A stretch of 42,780 bases of DNA from an uncultured Lachnospiraceae bacterium (GTDB lineage Bacteria; Bacillota; Clostridia; Lachnospirales; Lachnospiraceae). A program made the translations under genes and the position numbers. The stretch covers positions 1 through 42,780 of the forward strand of contig CALWSC010000095.1 of NCBI GenBank assembly GCA_944384105.1, given 5' to 3'. Shown here in pieces: positions 18,642 through 25,783 of the stretch. Under the pieces are notes generated by a model, which saw only the letters and a program-made list of their open reading frames with translations, had not been told where the DNA came from and searched no databases. Positions within the stretch are counted from its first letter, which is position 1. Every line of letters begins with the position of its first letter.

Positions 18642-20129
18642 GTGGGAAAGCCAACAGGATTTTTGGAATATGACAGAGAGACGGCCAGAGTAAAGCCGCC
18701 GCTTGAGAGAATTTCGGATTTTCGGGAGTTCCGCACGCCTCTGCCGCTGGAAAAGCAGAGGCTGCAGGGCGCAAGATGCATGGCGTGCGGTGTTCCCTTC
18801 TGCCAGGCGGGCGCCGTGATCGCGGGAATGGTCAGCGGCTGTCCGCTGCATAACCTGGTGCCGGAGACGAATGATCTGGTATACACAGGCAACTGGAAGC
18901 AGGCGTATGAACGATTAAAATCCACGCACAGCTTCCCGGAGTTTACCTGCCGCGTATGCCCGGCGCTGTGTGAGGCAGCCTGCACCTGCAATCTGAACGG
19001 GGAGCCGGTATCTACAAAGGAGAATGAACGCGCAATCATTGAGAAGGCATTCGCGGAGGGCTGGGTAAAACCCGAGATCCCTGCTGTGCGCACGGGCAAG
19101 AAGATAGCTGTAATCGGCAGCGGACCGTCCGGACTTGCGGCGGCTATGCAGTTAAACCGACGCGGACACAGCGTAACGGTATATGAGCGAAAGGATCGTA
19201 TCGGCGGCCTGCTGCGCTATGGTATTCCGAATATGAAGCTCGACAAGAGCGTGCTGGACCGCCGCCTTCGCCTGATGGAGGAAGAGGGCGTCCGCTTTGT
19301 GACAAACGCCGATATCGGGGCGGATATCGCTGCGGAGGAGCTGTTAAATGCATACGACCGCATCCTGCTCGCCTGCGGGGCATCCAATCCAAGAGACATC
19401 ACGGTTCCGGGCAGGGATGCCAAGGGCATCTATTTTGCCGTCGATTTCCTTTCCGGAGTGACAAAGAGCCTTCTCGACTCCAATCTCACAGACCGTAAGT
19501 TTGTGCCGGCAAAGGGAAAGCACGTTGTCGTGATCGGCGGGGGAGACACCGGAAATGACTGTGTCGGAACGGCGATCCGCCTGGGCGCAAAATCCGTGAC
19601 GCAGCTTGAAATGATGCCGAAAGCTCCGGATAAGCGCACTGCGGACAACCCCTGGCCTCAGTGGCCGAAGGTCTGCAAGACCGATTACGGACAGGAGGAG
19701 GCGATTGCAGTCTTCGGACACGACCCGAGAGTCTATGAGACGACAGTTACGGAATTTCTGACCGGAAAGAAGGGTGAGGTGCGCCGCGCAAAGACTGTAA
19801 AGCTTCAAAGTGTCGTTGATCCATCAACCGGCAGAAGGCGCATGGAACCTGTTCCCGGAACAGAAAAAATCATTCCTGCGGATATGGGGTTGATCGCAGC
19901 CGGATTTCTCGGAGCGCAGAAGTATGTTGCGGACGCTTTTCATGTGAAGTTAAATGAGCGCACAAATGTAAGCACCGTGGACGGCGGCTACTGCACCGGG
20001 AATCCCAAGGTCTTTGCTGCAGGCGATATGCGCAGAGGACAGTCTCTCGTTGTCCACGCGATTCACGAGGGCAGAGAAGCGGCAAAGGCGGTTGACGCGT
20101 CCCTGATGGGATACACAAACCTTCAGTAA
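18642..20129 (+). CDS. gltD: glutamate synthase small subunit
   Basis: 495 residues, starting with GTG at 18642 behind AGGAGG. It carries FAD and NAD(P)H-binding domains that pass electrons through Fe-S clusters to GltB. The N-terminal cluster cysteines are in CMACGVPFC and CRVCPALCEAACTC. The first dinucleotide fold is IAVIGSGPSGLAAA and the second is HVVVIGGGDTGNDC. The C-terminal AAGDMRRGQSLVV is the FAD-associated motif. There is no dedicated terminator after it; the glnA leader terminator (20189-20239) is the first one downstream, so read-through into glnA is possible when that terminator is disarmed. Confidence 0.97.
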   Translation: MGKPTGFLEYDRETARVKPPLERISDFREFRTPLPLEKQRLQGARCMACGVPFCQAGAVIAGMVSGCPLHNLVPETNDLVYTGNWKQAYERLKSTHSFPEFTCRVCPALCEAACTCNLNGEPVSTKENERAIIEKAFAEGWVKPEIPAVRTGKKIAVIGSGPSGLAAAMQLNRRGHSVTVYERKDRIGGLLRYGIPNMKLDKSVLDRRLRLMEEEGVRFVTNADIGADIAAEELLNAYDRILLACGASNPRDITVPGRDAKGIYFAVDFLSGVTKSLLDSNLTDRKFVPAKGKHVVVIGGGDTGNDCVGTAIRLGAKSVTQLEMMPKAPDKRTADNPWPQWPKVCKTDYGQEEAIAVFGHDPRVYETTVTEFLTGKKGEVRRAKTVKLQSVVDPSTGRRRMEPVPGTEKIIPADMGLIAAGFLGAQKYVADAFHVKLNERTNVSTVDGGYCTGNPKVFAAGDMRRGQSLVVHAIHEGREAAKAVDASLMGYTNLQ

Positions 20130-20146
20130 ATTTTAAAAATTTCGTC

Positions 20147-20175
20147 TTGCGCCGATAAGACAGCTTTGCTATAAT
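20147..20175 (+). promoter_or_regulatory. glnA operon promoter
   Basis: -35 TTGCGC (20147-20152), 17-base spacer, consensus -10 TATAAT (20170-20175). A start near 20182 places the hexaloop hairpin within the first few bases of the RNA, as for glnN and asnB. Confidence 0.7.
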
Positions 20176-20183
20176 AAGGTGCA

Positions 20184-20239
20184 GGGACAAGGGCGTCTTA
20201 GTGTGGAAATGAATTTTCCAGATTAAGTGCGCCCTTTTT
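20184..20239 (+). promoter_or_regulatory. glnA leader: ANTAR-type hexaloop hairpin overlapping an intrinsic terminator
   Basis: GGGAC (20184-20188), loop AAGGGC (20189-20194) and GTCTT (20195-20199) form a hairpin (three Watson-Crick and two G-U pairs). The loop has A1 and G4 and is identical to the glnN loop. From the first loop base starts the terminator: 20189-20200 pairs with 20224-20236 (one bulged T), TGGAAA (20204-20209) pairs with TTTCCA (20215-20220), and T residues run to 20239. The folds are mutually exclusive. The leader precedes glnA and the ANTAR gene itself, which suggests autoregulation. Confidence 0.75.
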
Positions 20240-20267
20240 ATTATAAAAATCGGCAGGAGGAAGCATA

Positions 20268-21599
20268 ATGGAAAGAAATCTCAGAGAAGAGATACTGAAT
20301 CTGATTGAAGAAGAGGATGTGGAATTCATTCGTCTGCAGTTTACGGACATGTGCGGAAATATGAAAAATATAGCAATCACCGCCGGGCAGATGGAGAAAG
20401 CGTTTCATAATCACTGCGTCATCGAGGGCGCTCCGCTGCCGGGCTTCGGCGGGGAGAAGACGGGAGACTTATTTCTGGCACCGGATCTGTCAACGTTTGC
20501 GATCCTGCCATGGAGGCCGCAGCAGGGCAAGGTGGCGCGTCTGATCTGCGACATATTAAAAGCGGACGGGACTTTGCTGGAGGAGAGCCCGCGCTATATC
20601 TTAAAGAGGACGCTCGCTGAGGCGGCCAAGAAGGGCTGTACCTTTCAGGTGGGAACGGAGCTGGAATTCTTTCTGTTTCATACCGATGACAACGGGGTTC
20701 CCACGACTATTACGCATGAGCAGGCGGGATATCTCGATTTAAGTCCGCTCGATCTCGGGGAGAATGCCAGAAGAGACATGGTGCTGACGCTTGAGGATAT
20801 GGGAATTGAGGTTGAGTCCTCGCACCATGAGCTGGCGCCGGCGCAGCACGAAATCGATTTCCGCTATTCGGAGAGTTTAAAGGCAGCGGACGAGATCATG
20901 ACTGCAAAAATGGCGATGCGCACGATTGCAAAGCGTCATGGACTGCATGCGACGTTTATGCCGAAACCCGTCATGGGCGAGGAGGGTTCGGGAATGCATA
21001 TGTATCTGTCGCTGGAAAGGGACGGCAGAAATATTTTTGCTGATGACAGTGATCCGCTGGGATTAAGCCGCGAGGCGTACTGGTTCATGGGCGGCATTAT
21101 GCACCACATCAACGCACTGATGGCACTGACGAACCCGCTGGTTAATTCTTATAAGCGGCTGATCCCGGACTTTGAGGCTCCGGTCTGGGCGGCGTGGTCG
21201 GCGGAAAACGGCAGCCAGCTTATCCGCATCCCTTCGATCAAGGGGGCGCGCACGCGGCTGGAGCTTCGCTGGCCGGATCCGTCGGCAAATCCCTATCTTG
21301 TGCATGCTGCCTGCCTTGCCGCAGGATTGTGGGGAATGGAGCATAAGATTGATCCGCCCGCACAGGCACCCGCGAAGATTAAGCGGATGGACGAGGAGGA
21401 AATCGAGGCACTTGGTATCCGCCGGGTACCGCAGAGCCTTCCGGAAGCGCTTCTGTATCTGGAGAGAGACGAGCTGATGAGAGATGTTCTCGGGGAGACC
21501 TTCCTGCGCAGATATATCCGCGAGAAGAGAAGGGAATGGCAGTCTTACGCAGCAGAAGTGAGCGAATGGGAGATTCAGCGGTATCTCTACCGCATATGA
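20268..21599 (+). CDS. glnA: glutamine synthetase type I
   Basis: 443 residues, the size of Firmicute GSI-alpha enzymes. Motifs present are FTDMCGNMKN near the N-terminus, the metal-site glutamate in VGTELEFFLF, ELAPAQHEIDF, the glutamate-binding GMHMYLSL segment, and the NSYKRLIPDFEAP flap. AGGAGG precedes ATG 20268. Its stop codon overlaps the ATG of the ANTAR gene (ATGA at 21596-21599), so the two proteins are translationally coupled. Regulation appears to be through the leader rather than adenylylation, since no adenylyltransferase gene is near. Confidence 0.97.
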   Translation: MERNLREEILNLIEEEDVEFIRLQFTDMCGNMKNIAITAGQMEKAFHNHCVIEGAPLPGFGGEKTGDLFLAPDLSTFAILPWRPQQGKVARLICDILKADGTLLEESPRYILKRTLAEAAKKGCTFQVGTELEFFLFHTDDNGVPTTITHEQAGYLDLSPLDLGENARRDMVLTLEDMGIEVESSHHELAPAQHEIDFRYSESLKAADEIMTAKMAMRTIAKRHGLHATFMPKPVMGEEGSGMHMYLSLERDGRNIFADDSDPLGLSREAYWFMGGIMHHINALMALTNPLVNSYKRLIPDFEAPVWAAWSAENGSQLIRIPSIKGARTRLELRWPDPSANPYLVHAACLAAGLWGMEHKIDPPAQAPAKIKRMDEEEIEALGIRRVPQSLPEALLYLERDELMRDVLGETFLRRYIREKRREWQSYAAEVSEWEIQRYLYRI

Positions 21600-22141
21600 C
21601 GGGCATCATTCTTGCGTTTCCGAACGCGGAGGACGGCAGGAGGATACAGAACATTCTGATTCGCCACGGCTTTGAGGTATCGGCAGTATGTACGAATGCT
21701 TCACAGGTCTTTGACGCTGTGTCACAGATGGATGCCGGGCTGGTTATATCCGGCTGCCGGCTGAAGGATATGCACTGTACGCAGCTTCGCGAGTGTCTGC
21801 CGAAGGGGTTCGAGATGCTGCTCATAGCGTCTGCTGCCGCAGTCAGCCAGTTAAACCTCGGCTTTATGGCACTGACCCTTCCGCTGAAAGTGTATGATCT
21901 GGTCAACACCGTGCAGATGATGACAAGCCAGATTGTCCGCTCCAGAAAGACAAAGCGCCCCCGCAGGGTAAGGAGCGAGCAGGAGCGCAGAATAATCGGA
22001 GACGCAAAACAGCTCTTAATGGAAAGAAACCATCTCAGCGAGGAGGAGGCGTACCGGTATCTGCAGAAGCAGAGTATGGACATGGGAAGAAGTATGCTGG
22101 AGACGGCGCAGATGATTCTCGCGCTGATGGATAATGAATAA
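21596..22141 (+). CDS. ANTAR-domain RNA-binding antiterminator with pseudo-receiver
   Basis: 181 residues from ATG 21596, overlapping the glnA stop by three bases; earlier in-frame starts lie inside glnA. Residues 1-115 have a CheY-like pattern but lack the usual acidic pair (ILAFPNAED) and the phosphoacceptor (position about 52 reads VISGCRLKDM), so phosphorylation is unlikely. Residues about 125-179 are an ANTAR domain: GDAKQLLMERNHLSEEEAY, then LQKQSMDMGRSMLETA. ANTAR domains bind RNA hairpins with A1/G4 hexaloops and prevent terminator formation (NasR, AmiR and EutV are examples). A comparable glnA-linked regulator, NitR, is known in Clostridium saccharobutylicum. Likely targets here are the leaders at 12214, 12382, 20184 and 27392. 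What signal it senses is unknown. Confidence 0.93.
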   Translation: MTGIILAFPNAEDGRRIQNILIRHGFEVSAVCTNASQVFDAVSQMDAGLVISGCRLKDMHCTQLRECLPKGFEMLLIASAAAVSQLNLGFMALTLPLKVYDLVNTVQMMTSQIVRSRKTKRPRRVRSEQERRIIGDAKQLLMERNHLSEEEAYRYLQKQSMDMGRSMLETAQMILALMDNE

Positions 22142-22163
22142 AGAAAAAAGGATGAGGTAAATT

Positions 22164-23381
22164 ATGTTTAAGATTAATGACAACTATTTGAAACTGCCGG
22201 GAAGTTATCTGTTTTCCGAGATTGCGTCAAGAGTGGCAAAGTACCAGGGGGAACACCCGGAACAGACGATTATCCGCCTTGGTATCGGCGATGTGACGCA
22301 GCCGCTTGCGCCGGCGATCATAGACGCGCTGCATAAGGCGGTTGACGAGATGGGACATGCAGAGACCTTTCACGGTTACGCTCCCGATCTGGGATATGCA
22401 TTTCTGAGAGAAAAAATTTCGGAAAATGACTATAAAGCGAGAGGATGCGCGATCGCTCCGGATGAGATCTTTATCTCTGACGGTGCAAAGAGCGATTCCG
22501 GAAATATCCAGGAGATCTTCAGCCTGAATAACAAGGTTGCCGTGTGTGATCCCGTCTATCCGGTTTATGTAGATACTAATGTTATGGCGGGAAGAACAGG
22601 CTTATACCGCCCGGAGAAAGAGAATTTCGACGGTGTGATCTACATGCCGTGCACCGAGGCAAACGGATTCGTGCCGGATCTGCCCTCCGAGGTGCCGGAT
22701 CTTATCTATCTGTGCTTCCCGAACAATCCGACCGGCGGCGCGGCGACAATAGAGCAGCTTCAGCGCTGGGTGGATTATGCGAATAAAAACGGCGCGGTTA
22801 TCATTTATGATGCCGCATATGAGGCATATATTTCTGAGGAGCATATTCCTCACTCTATTTACGAGTGTGAGGGAGCCAGAACGTGCGCGATCGAGCTGAG
22901 AAGCTTCTCGAAAAATGCCGGATTTACCGGCGTACGTCTTGGCTTTACGGTTGTGCCGAAAGACTTAAAGGACAAAGACGGCGTAACGCTTCACAGTCTC
23001 TGGGCGAGACGCCACGGAACAAAATTTAACGGCGCGCCGTACATTGTGCAGAGAGCGGGAGAGGCCGTTTACTCTGAAGAGGGAAAAGCGCAGCTTAAAG
23101 AGCAGGTCGGCTATTACATGCGAAACGCCAAAGTCATCAGCGAGAGCCTGAAAAGCCTTGGCTATCAGGTGTCCGGAGGAGTCAACGCTCCGTATATCTG
23201 GCTGAAAACTCCGGGCAGAATGACATCCTGGGAATTCTTCGACCGCCTTCTTGAAAAGGCAAATGTAGTGGGAACACCCGGCTGCGGCTTTGGAGCCTGC
23301 GGAGAAGGATACTTCCGCCTGACTGCGTTCGGAACGTATGAAAATACGCTGGAGGCAATGGAGAGAATCGCGAAGATATAA
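22164..23381 (+). CDS. dapL: LL-diaminopimelate aminotransferase
   Basis: 405 residues. This PLP fold-I enzyme converts tetrahydrodipicolinate plus glutamate directly to LL-diaminopimelate, bypassing the acylated dap intermediates. The start [20 protein letters not shown] is typical for DapL. The PLP lysine is in [16 protein letters not shown], and the NNPTGG segment is present. Ribosome site AAAGGATGAGG; it lies 22 bases after the ANTAR gene with no terminator, so it should be the third gene of the glnA operon. It uses glutamate as amino donor, which may explain its place under nitrogen control. Confidence 0.95.
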   Translation: MFKINDNYLKLPGSYLFSEIASRVAKYQGEHPEQTIIRLGIGDVTQPLAPAIIDALHKAVDEMGHAETFHGYAPDLGYAFLREKISENDYKARGCAIAPDEIFISDGAKSDSGNIQEIFSLNNKVAVCDPVYPVYVDTNVMAGRTGLYRPEKENFDGVIYMPCTEANGFVPDLPSEVPDLIYLCFPNNPTGGAATIEQLQRWVDYANKNGAVIIYDAAYEAYISEEHIPHSIYECEGARTCAIELRSFSKNAGFTGVRLGFTVVPKDLKDKDGVTLHSLWARRHGTKFNGAPYIVQRAGEAVYSEEGKAQLKEQVGYYMRNAKVISESLKSLGYQVSGGVNAPYIWLKTPGRMTSWEFFDRLLEKANVVGTPGCGFGACGEGYFRLTAFGTYENTLEAMERIAKI

Positions 23382-23441
23382 GGTATTCCTCTTTAATCTG
23401 ATTATATTGCATGAAATTTTTGGAAAATTTGACAAAATTAC

Positions 23442-23470
23442 TTGCATGTACTGTGCTGGTGTGCTATAAT
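23442..23470 (+). promoter_or_regulatory. tRNA-Leu promoter
   Basis: -35 TTGCAT (23442-23447), 17-base spacer, consensus -10 TATAAT (23465-23470), 27 bases before the mature tRNA 5' end. Confidence 0.75.
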
Positions 23471-23497
23471 CATTTGTGACTGAAACATGGCACAGAC

Positions 23498-23577
23498 GCC
23501 GCTGTGGCGGAATTGGCAGACGCATACGACTCAAAATCGTACGGGAAACCATATGGGTTCGAGTCCCATCAGCGGCA
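23498..23577 (+). tRNA. tRNA-Leu (anticodon CAA)
   Basis: The acceptor stem GCCGCTG (23498-23504) pairs with CAGCGGC (23570-23576), and the discriminator is A. The anticodon arm is TACGA, loop CTCAAAA, TCGTA, giving anticodon CAA, which reads UUG. The extended variable arm (GG-GAAA-CC) and the TTCGAGT T-loop fit a class II leucine tRNA. The 3' CCA is not encoded. It is the only tRNA in the window. Confidence 0.95.
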
Positions 23578-23603
23578 TTTAAGAAGTGATTTTCAGCAAG
23601 AAC

Positions 23604-23629
23604 AGCCTTCAAACCAGAGGGCTTTTTTT
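23604..23629 (+). terminator. intrinsic terminator after tRNA-Leu
   Basis: AGCCTT (23604-23609) pairs with AGGGCT (23618-23623, one G-U pair), followed by a run of T to 23629. It would separate the tRNA transcript from the aldo/keto reductase gene. Confidence 0.65.
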
Positions 23630-23670
23630 GCTTTAAAGAAACTCTATAAACGAAAAAGAGGTGTGTGAAA

Positions 23671-24807
23671 ATGGAACAAAATGTAAAGAAACTGGGATTT
23701 GGTCTAATGCGTCTGCCGCTGACAGATCCAAACAACGATGCCAGCATTGATGCAGAGACATTGAATAAGATGGTAGACGCATTTCTGGAACGGGGATTTA
23801 CATATTTTGATACTGCGTGGATGTACTGCGGGTTTCAGAGCGAATGTGCGATCCGGGAGGCACTGGTAAAGCGTCATCCGAGAGACAGCTATACGCTGGC
23901 GGATAAGTTGCATGCCGGATTTATCAAAAGTAAAGAGGATAGGGATAAGATTTTCCAGGAGCAGCTTAAGAAAACCGGTGTGGACTATTTTGATTATTAT
24001 CTTCTTCACGATGTGGGAACAGACCACTATAAAGTGTATGAGGATCTGGACTGCTTTCAGTGGCTGGAAGAAAAGAGGGCGCAGGGACTGGTGCGCCACA
24101 TCGGATTTTCTTTCCATGACCATGCGGAACTGTTGGACCGTGTGCTGACAGAACATCCGGAGGTAGAGTTTGTCCAGCTTCAGCTTAATTACCTGGATTG
24201 GGACAGCGAGGGCGTACAGTCCCGCAAATGTTATGAGACTGCCGTCAGACATGGAAAACCGGTGATTGTCATGGAACCGGTGAAGGGAGGAACACTGGCG
24301 CGCGTACCGGAATCTGTAGAGAAGATGTTCCGGGAATACAGCCCCAAAATGTCCGTCCCGTCCTGGGCGATTCGCTTCGCAGCCAGCCAGGAGCACGTAA
24401 TGATGGTCTTAAGCGGAATGAGCAATATGGAGCAGCTCACCGATAATATGAACTATATGTCTGATTTTCAGCCTCTGAACGGTGAAGAGCAGGCGCTTGT
24501 AAAAAAAGCGGTGGACATCATTAACAGTAATATCGCTGTTCCGTGTACCGGCTGTTCTTACTGTACGGAGGGATGTACGCAGCATATCGCCATTCCGAAG
24601 TATTTCTCGCTGTATAACGCCGATATGCAGGAAATCAAGGAAAAGGCATGGCGGCCGCAGGGAGAATATTATGACCGTCTGACGCTGACTTTCGGGAAAG
24701 CCAGCGACTGTCTGGAATGCGGACAGTGTGAGCAGGCATGCCCGCAGCATTTGCCCATTATACGGTATCTGAAGGATGTGGCGGCGCGGTTTGAAACACA
24801 GTCATAA
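23671..24807 (+). CDS. aldo/keto reductase with C-terminal 4Fe-4S domain
   Basis: 378 residues from ATG 23671, with GAGGTG about 7 bases upstream; a GTG two codons earlier is less well placed. The AKR barrel occupies about residues 1-275 (GFGLMRLPL start; catalytic Asp/Tyr region FDTAWMYCG). The C-terminus adds ferredoxin-like cysteine clusters CTGCSYCTEGC and CLECGQCEQACP. This fused type is widespread in anaerobic Clostridia and is probably a redox enzyme linked to ferredoxin rather than a simple NADPH carbonyl reductase. The substrate is unknown. The DUF362 gene follows 55 bases downstream on the same strand. Confidence 0.93.
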   Translation: MEQNVKKLGFGLMRLPLTDPNNDASIDAETLNKMVDAFLERGFTYFDTAWMYCGFQSECAIREALVKRHPRDSYTLADKLHAGFIKSKEDRDKIFQEQLKKTGVDYFDYYLLHDVGTDHYKVYEDLDCFQWLEEKRAQGLVRHIGFSFHDHAELLDRVLTEHPEVEFVQLQLNYLDWDSEGVQSRKCYETAVRHGKPVIVMEPVKGGTLARVPESVEKMFREYSPKMSVPSWAIRFAASQEHVMMVLSGMSNMEQLTDNMNYMSDFQPLNGEEQALVKKAVDIINSNIAVPCTGCSYCTEGCTQHIAIPKYFSLYNADMQEIKEKAWRPQGEYYDRLTLTFGKASDCLECGQCEQACPQHLPIIRYLKDVAARFETQS

Positions 24808-24862
24808 TTACCAGAGCAGTTCAAAACTTTTCAAAATATATGAACAGGAAAGGATGAGGAGT

Positions 24863-25729
24863 ATGGAACCGTCGAAAGTATACTTTCTAAAGGAGATTAC
24901 ACCGGAAAATCTGGTCAGGATTTACGATGCGCTGCAGACTGCCCTTCCGGGAAAGATTGCAGTAAAGCTTCATTCCGGAGAAGAGGGCAATCAGAATTAC
25001 ATGAAGCCGGAATTTGTGAAAGCTCTGATTGACCATGTGCACGGCACAGTCGTGGAGTGCAATACCGCCTATAGCGGTGAGCGCAACACGACGGAAAAGC
25101 ATGCGGCTCTGATGAAAAATCACGGCTGGAGCAAATATTTCGACGTGGACATTATGGATGCCGAGGGACCGGATCTTGAACTTGCGGTTGAGAACGGACT
25201 GCAGATTAAGACAAATTATGTCGGAAAGCATATGGCAGACTATGACTCCATGCTGGTGCTGTCTCACTTTAAGGGACACCCGATGGGAGGCTACGGCGGA
25301 GCGTTAAAGCAGCTCTCGATCGGCTGCGCTTCCTCTCACGGAAAGGCGAATATCCACGGAGCCGGTGAGCCTGACAAGATGTGGAGCACAGAGCAGAACA
25401 GATTTCTTGAGGCAATGGCTGATGCGGCGAAGACAGTAGCGGATTATTTTAAGGACAAGATTGTCTACATCAATGTGATGTGCAACCTCTCCGTAGACTG
25501 CGACTGCTGCGCTGTGGCGGAAGACCCCTGCATGAAGGATATCGGAATCCTTGCGAGCCTCGATCCTGTGGCACTTGATCAGGCATGCATCGATCTGATC
25601 TATCAGTCTGATGATCCGGGAAAAGGTCATTTCATCGAGCGCGTGGAGAGCCGAAACGGTATTCACACGATCGAAGCAGCGGCACAGCTCGGAATGGGAA
25701 GCAGAACGTACGATCTGGTTTCCCTCTGA
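24863..25729 (+). CDS. DUF362 domain-containing protein
   Basis: 288 residues from ATG 24863, placed about 9 bases after AGGAAAGG; an ATG at 24854 is a possible alternative. The sequence carries the DUF362 pattern: AVKLHSGEEGN near the start, LSHFKGHPMGGYGGALKQL, GCASSHGK, and a cysteine-rich DCDCCAVAEDPCMKD segment that could hold an Fe-S cluster. Such proteins are often annotated as Fe-S centre proteins, but their reaction is not established. It lies behind the Fe-S aldo/keto reductase, suggesting a shared redox role, and ends at a GC-rich terminator. Confidence 0.88.
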   Translation: MEPSKVYFLKEITPENLVRIYDALQTALPGKIAVKLHSGEEGNQNYMKPEFVKALIDHVHGTVVECNTAYSGERNTTEKHAALMKNHGWSKYFDVDIMDAEGPDLELAVENGLQIKTNYVGKHMADYDSMLVLSHFKGHPMGGYGGALKQLSIGCASSHGKANIHGAGEPDKMWSTEQNRFLEAMADAAKTVADYFKDKIVYINVMCNLSVDCDCCAVAEDPCMKDIGILASLDPVALDQACIDLIYQSDDPGKGHFIERVESRNGIHTIEAAAQLGMGSRTYDLVSL

Positions 25730-25746
25730 TTGATAATCAAAATATA

Positions 25747-25779
25747 ACAGCGCCGCCCGGCGGGGACGGCGCTGTTTTT
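25747..25779. terminator. GC-rich terminator between DUF362 gene and asnB
   Basis: ACAGCGCCG (25747-25755) pairs perfectly with CGGCGCTGT (25767-25775), followed by TTTTT on the plus strand. On the minus strand the stem is followed by TATATTTT, so it may also serve the convergent asnB. Confidence 0.88.
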
Positions 25780-25783
25780 GTGC

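Noticed and set aside
23428-23433. TTGACA as the -35 of the tRNA promoter
   Set aside because: It is 31 bases from the TATAAT; the TTGCAT at 23442 gives exact 17-base spacing.
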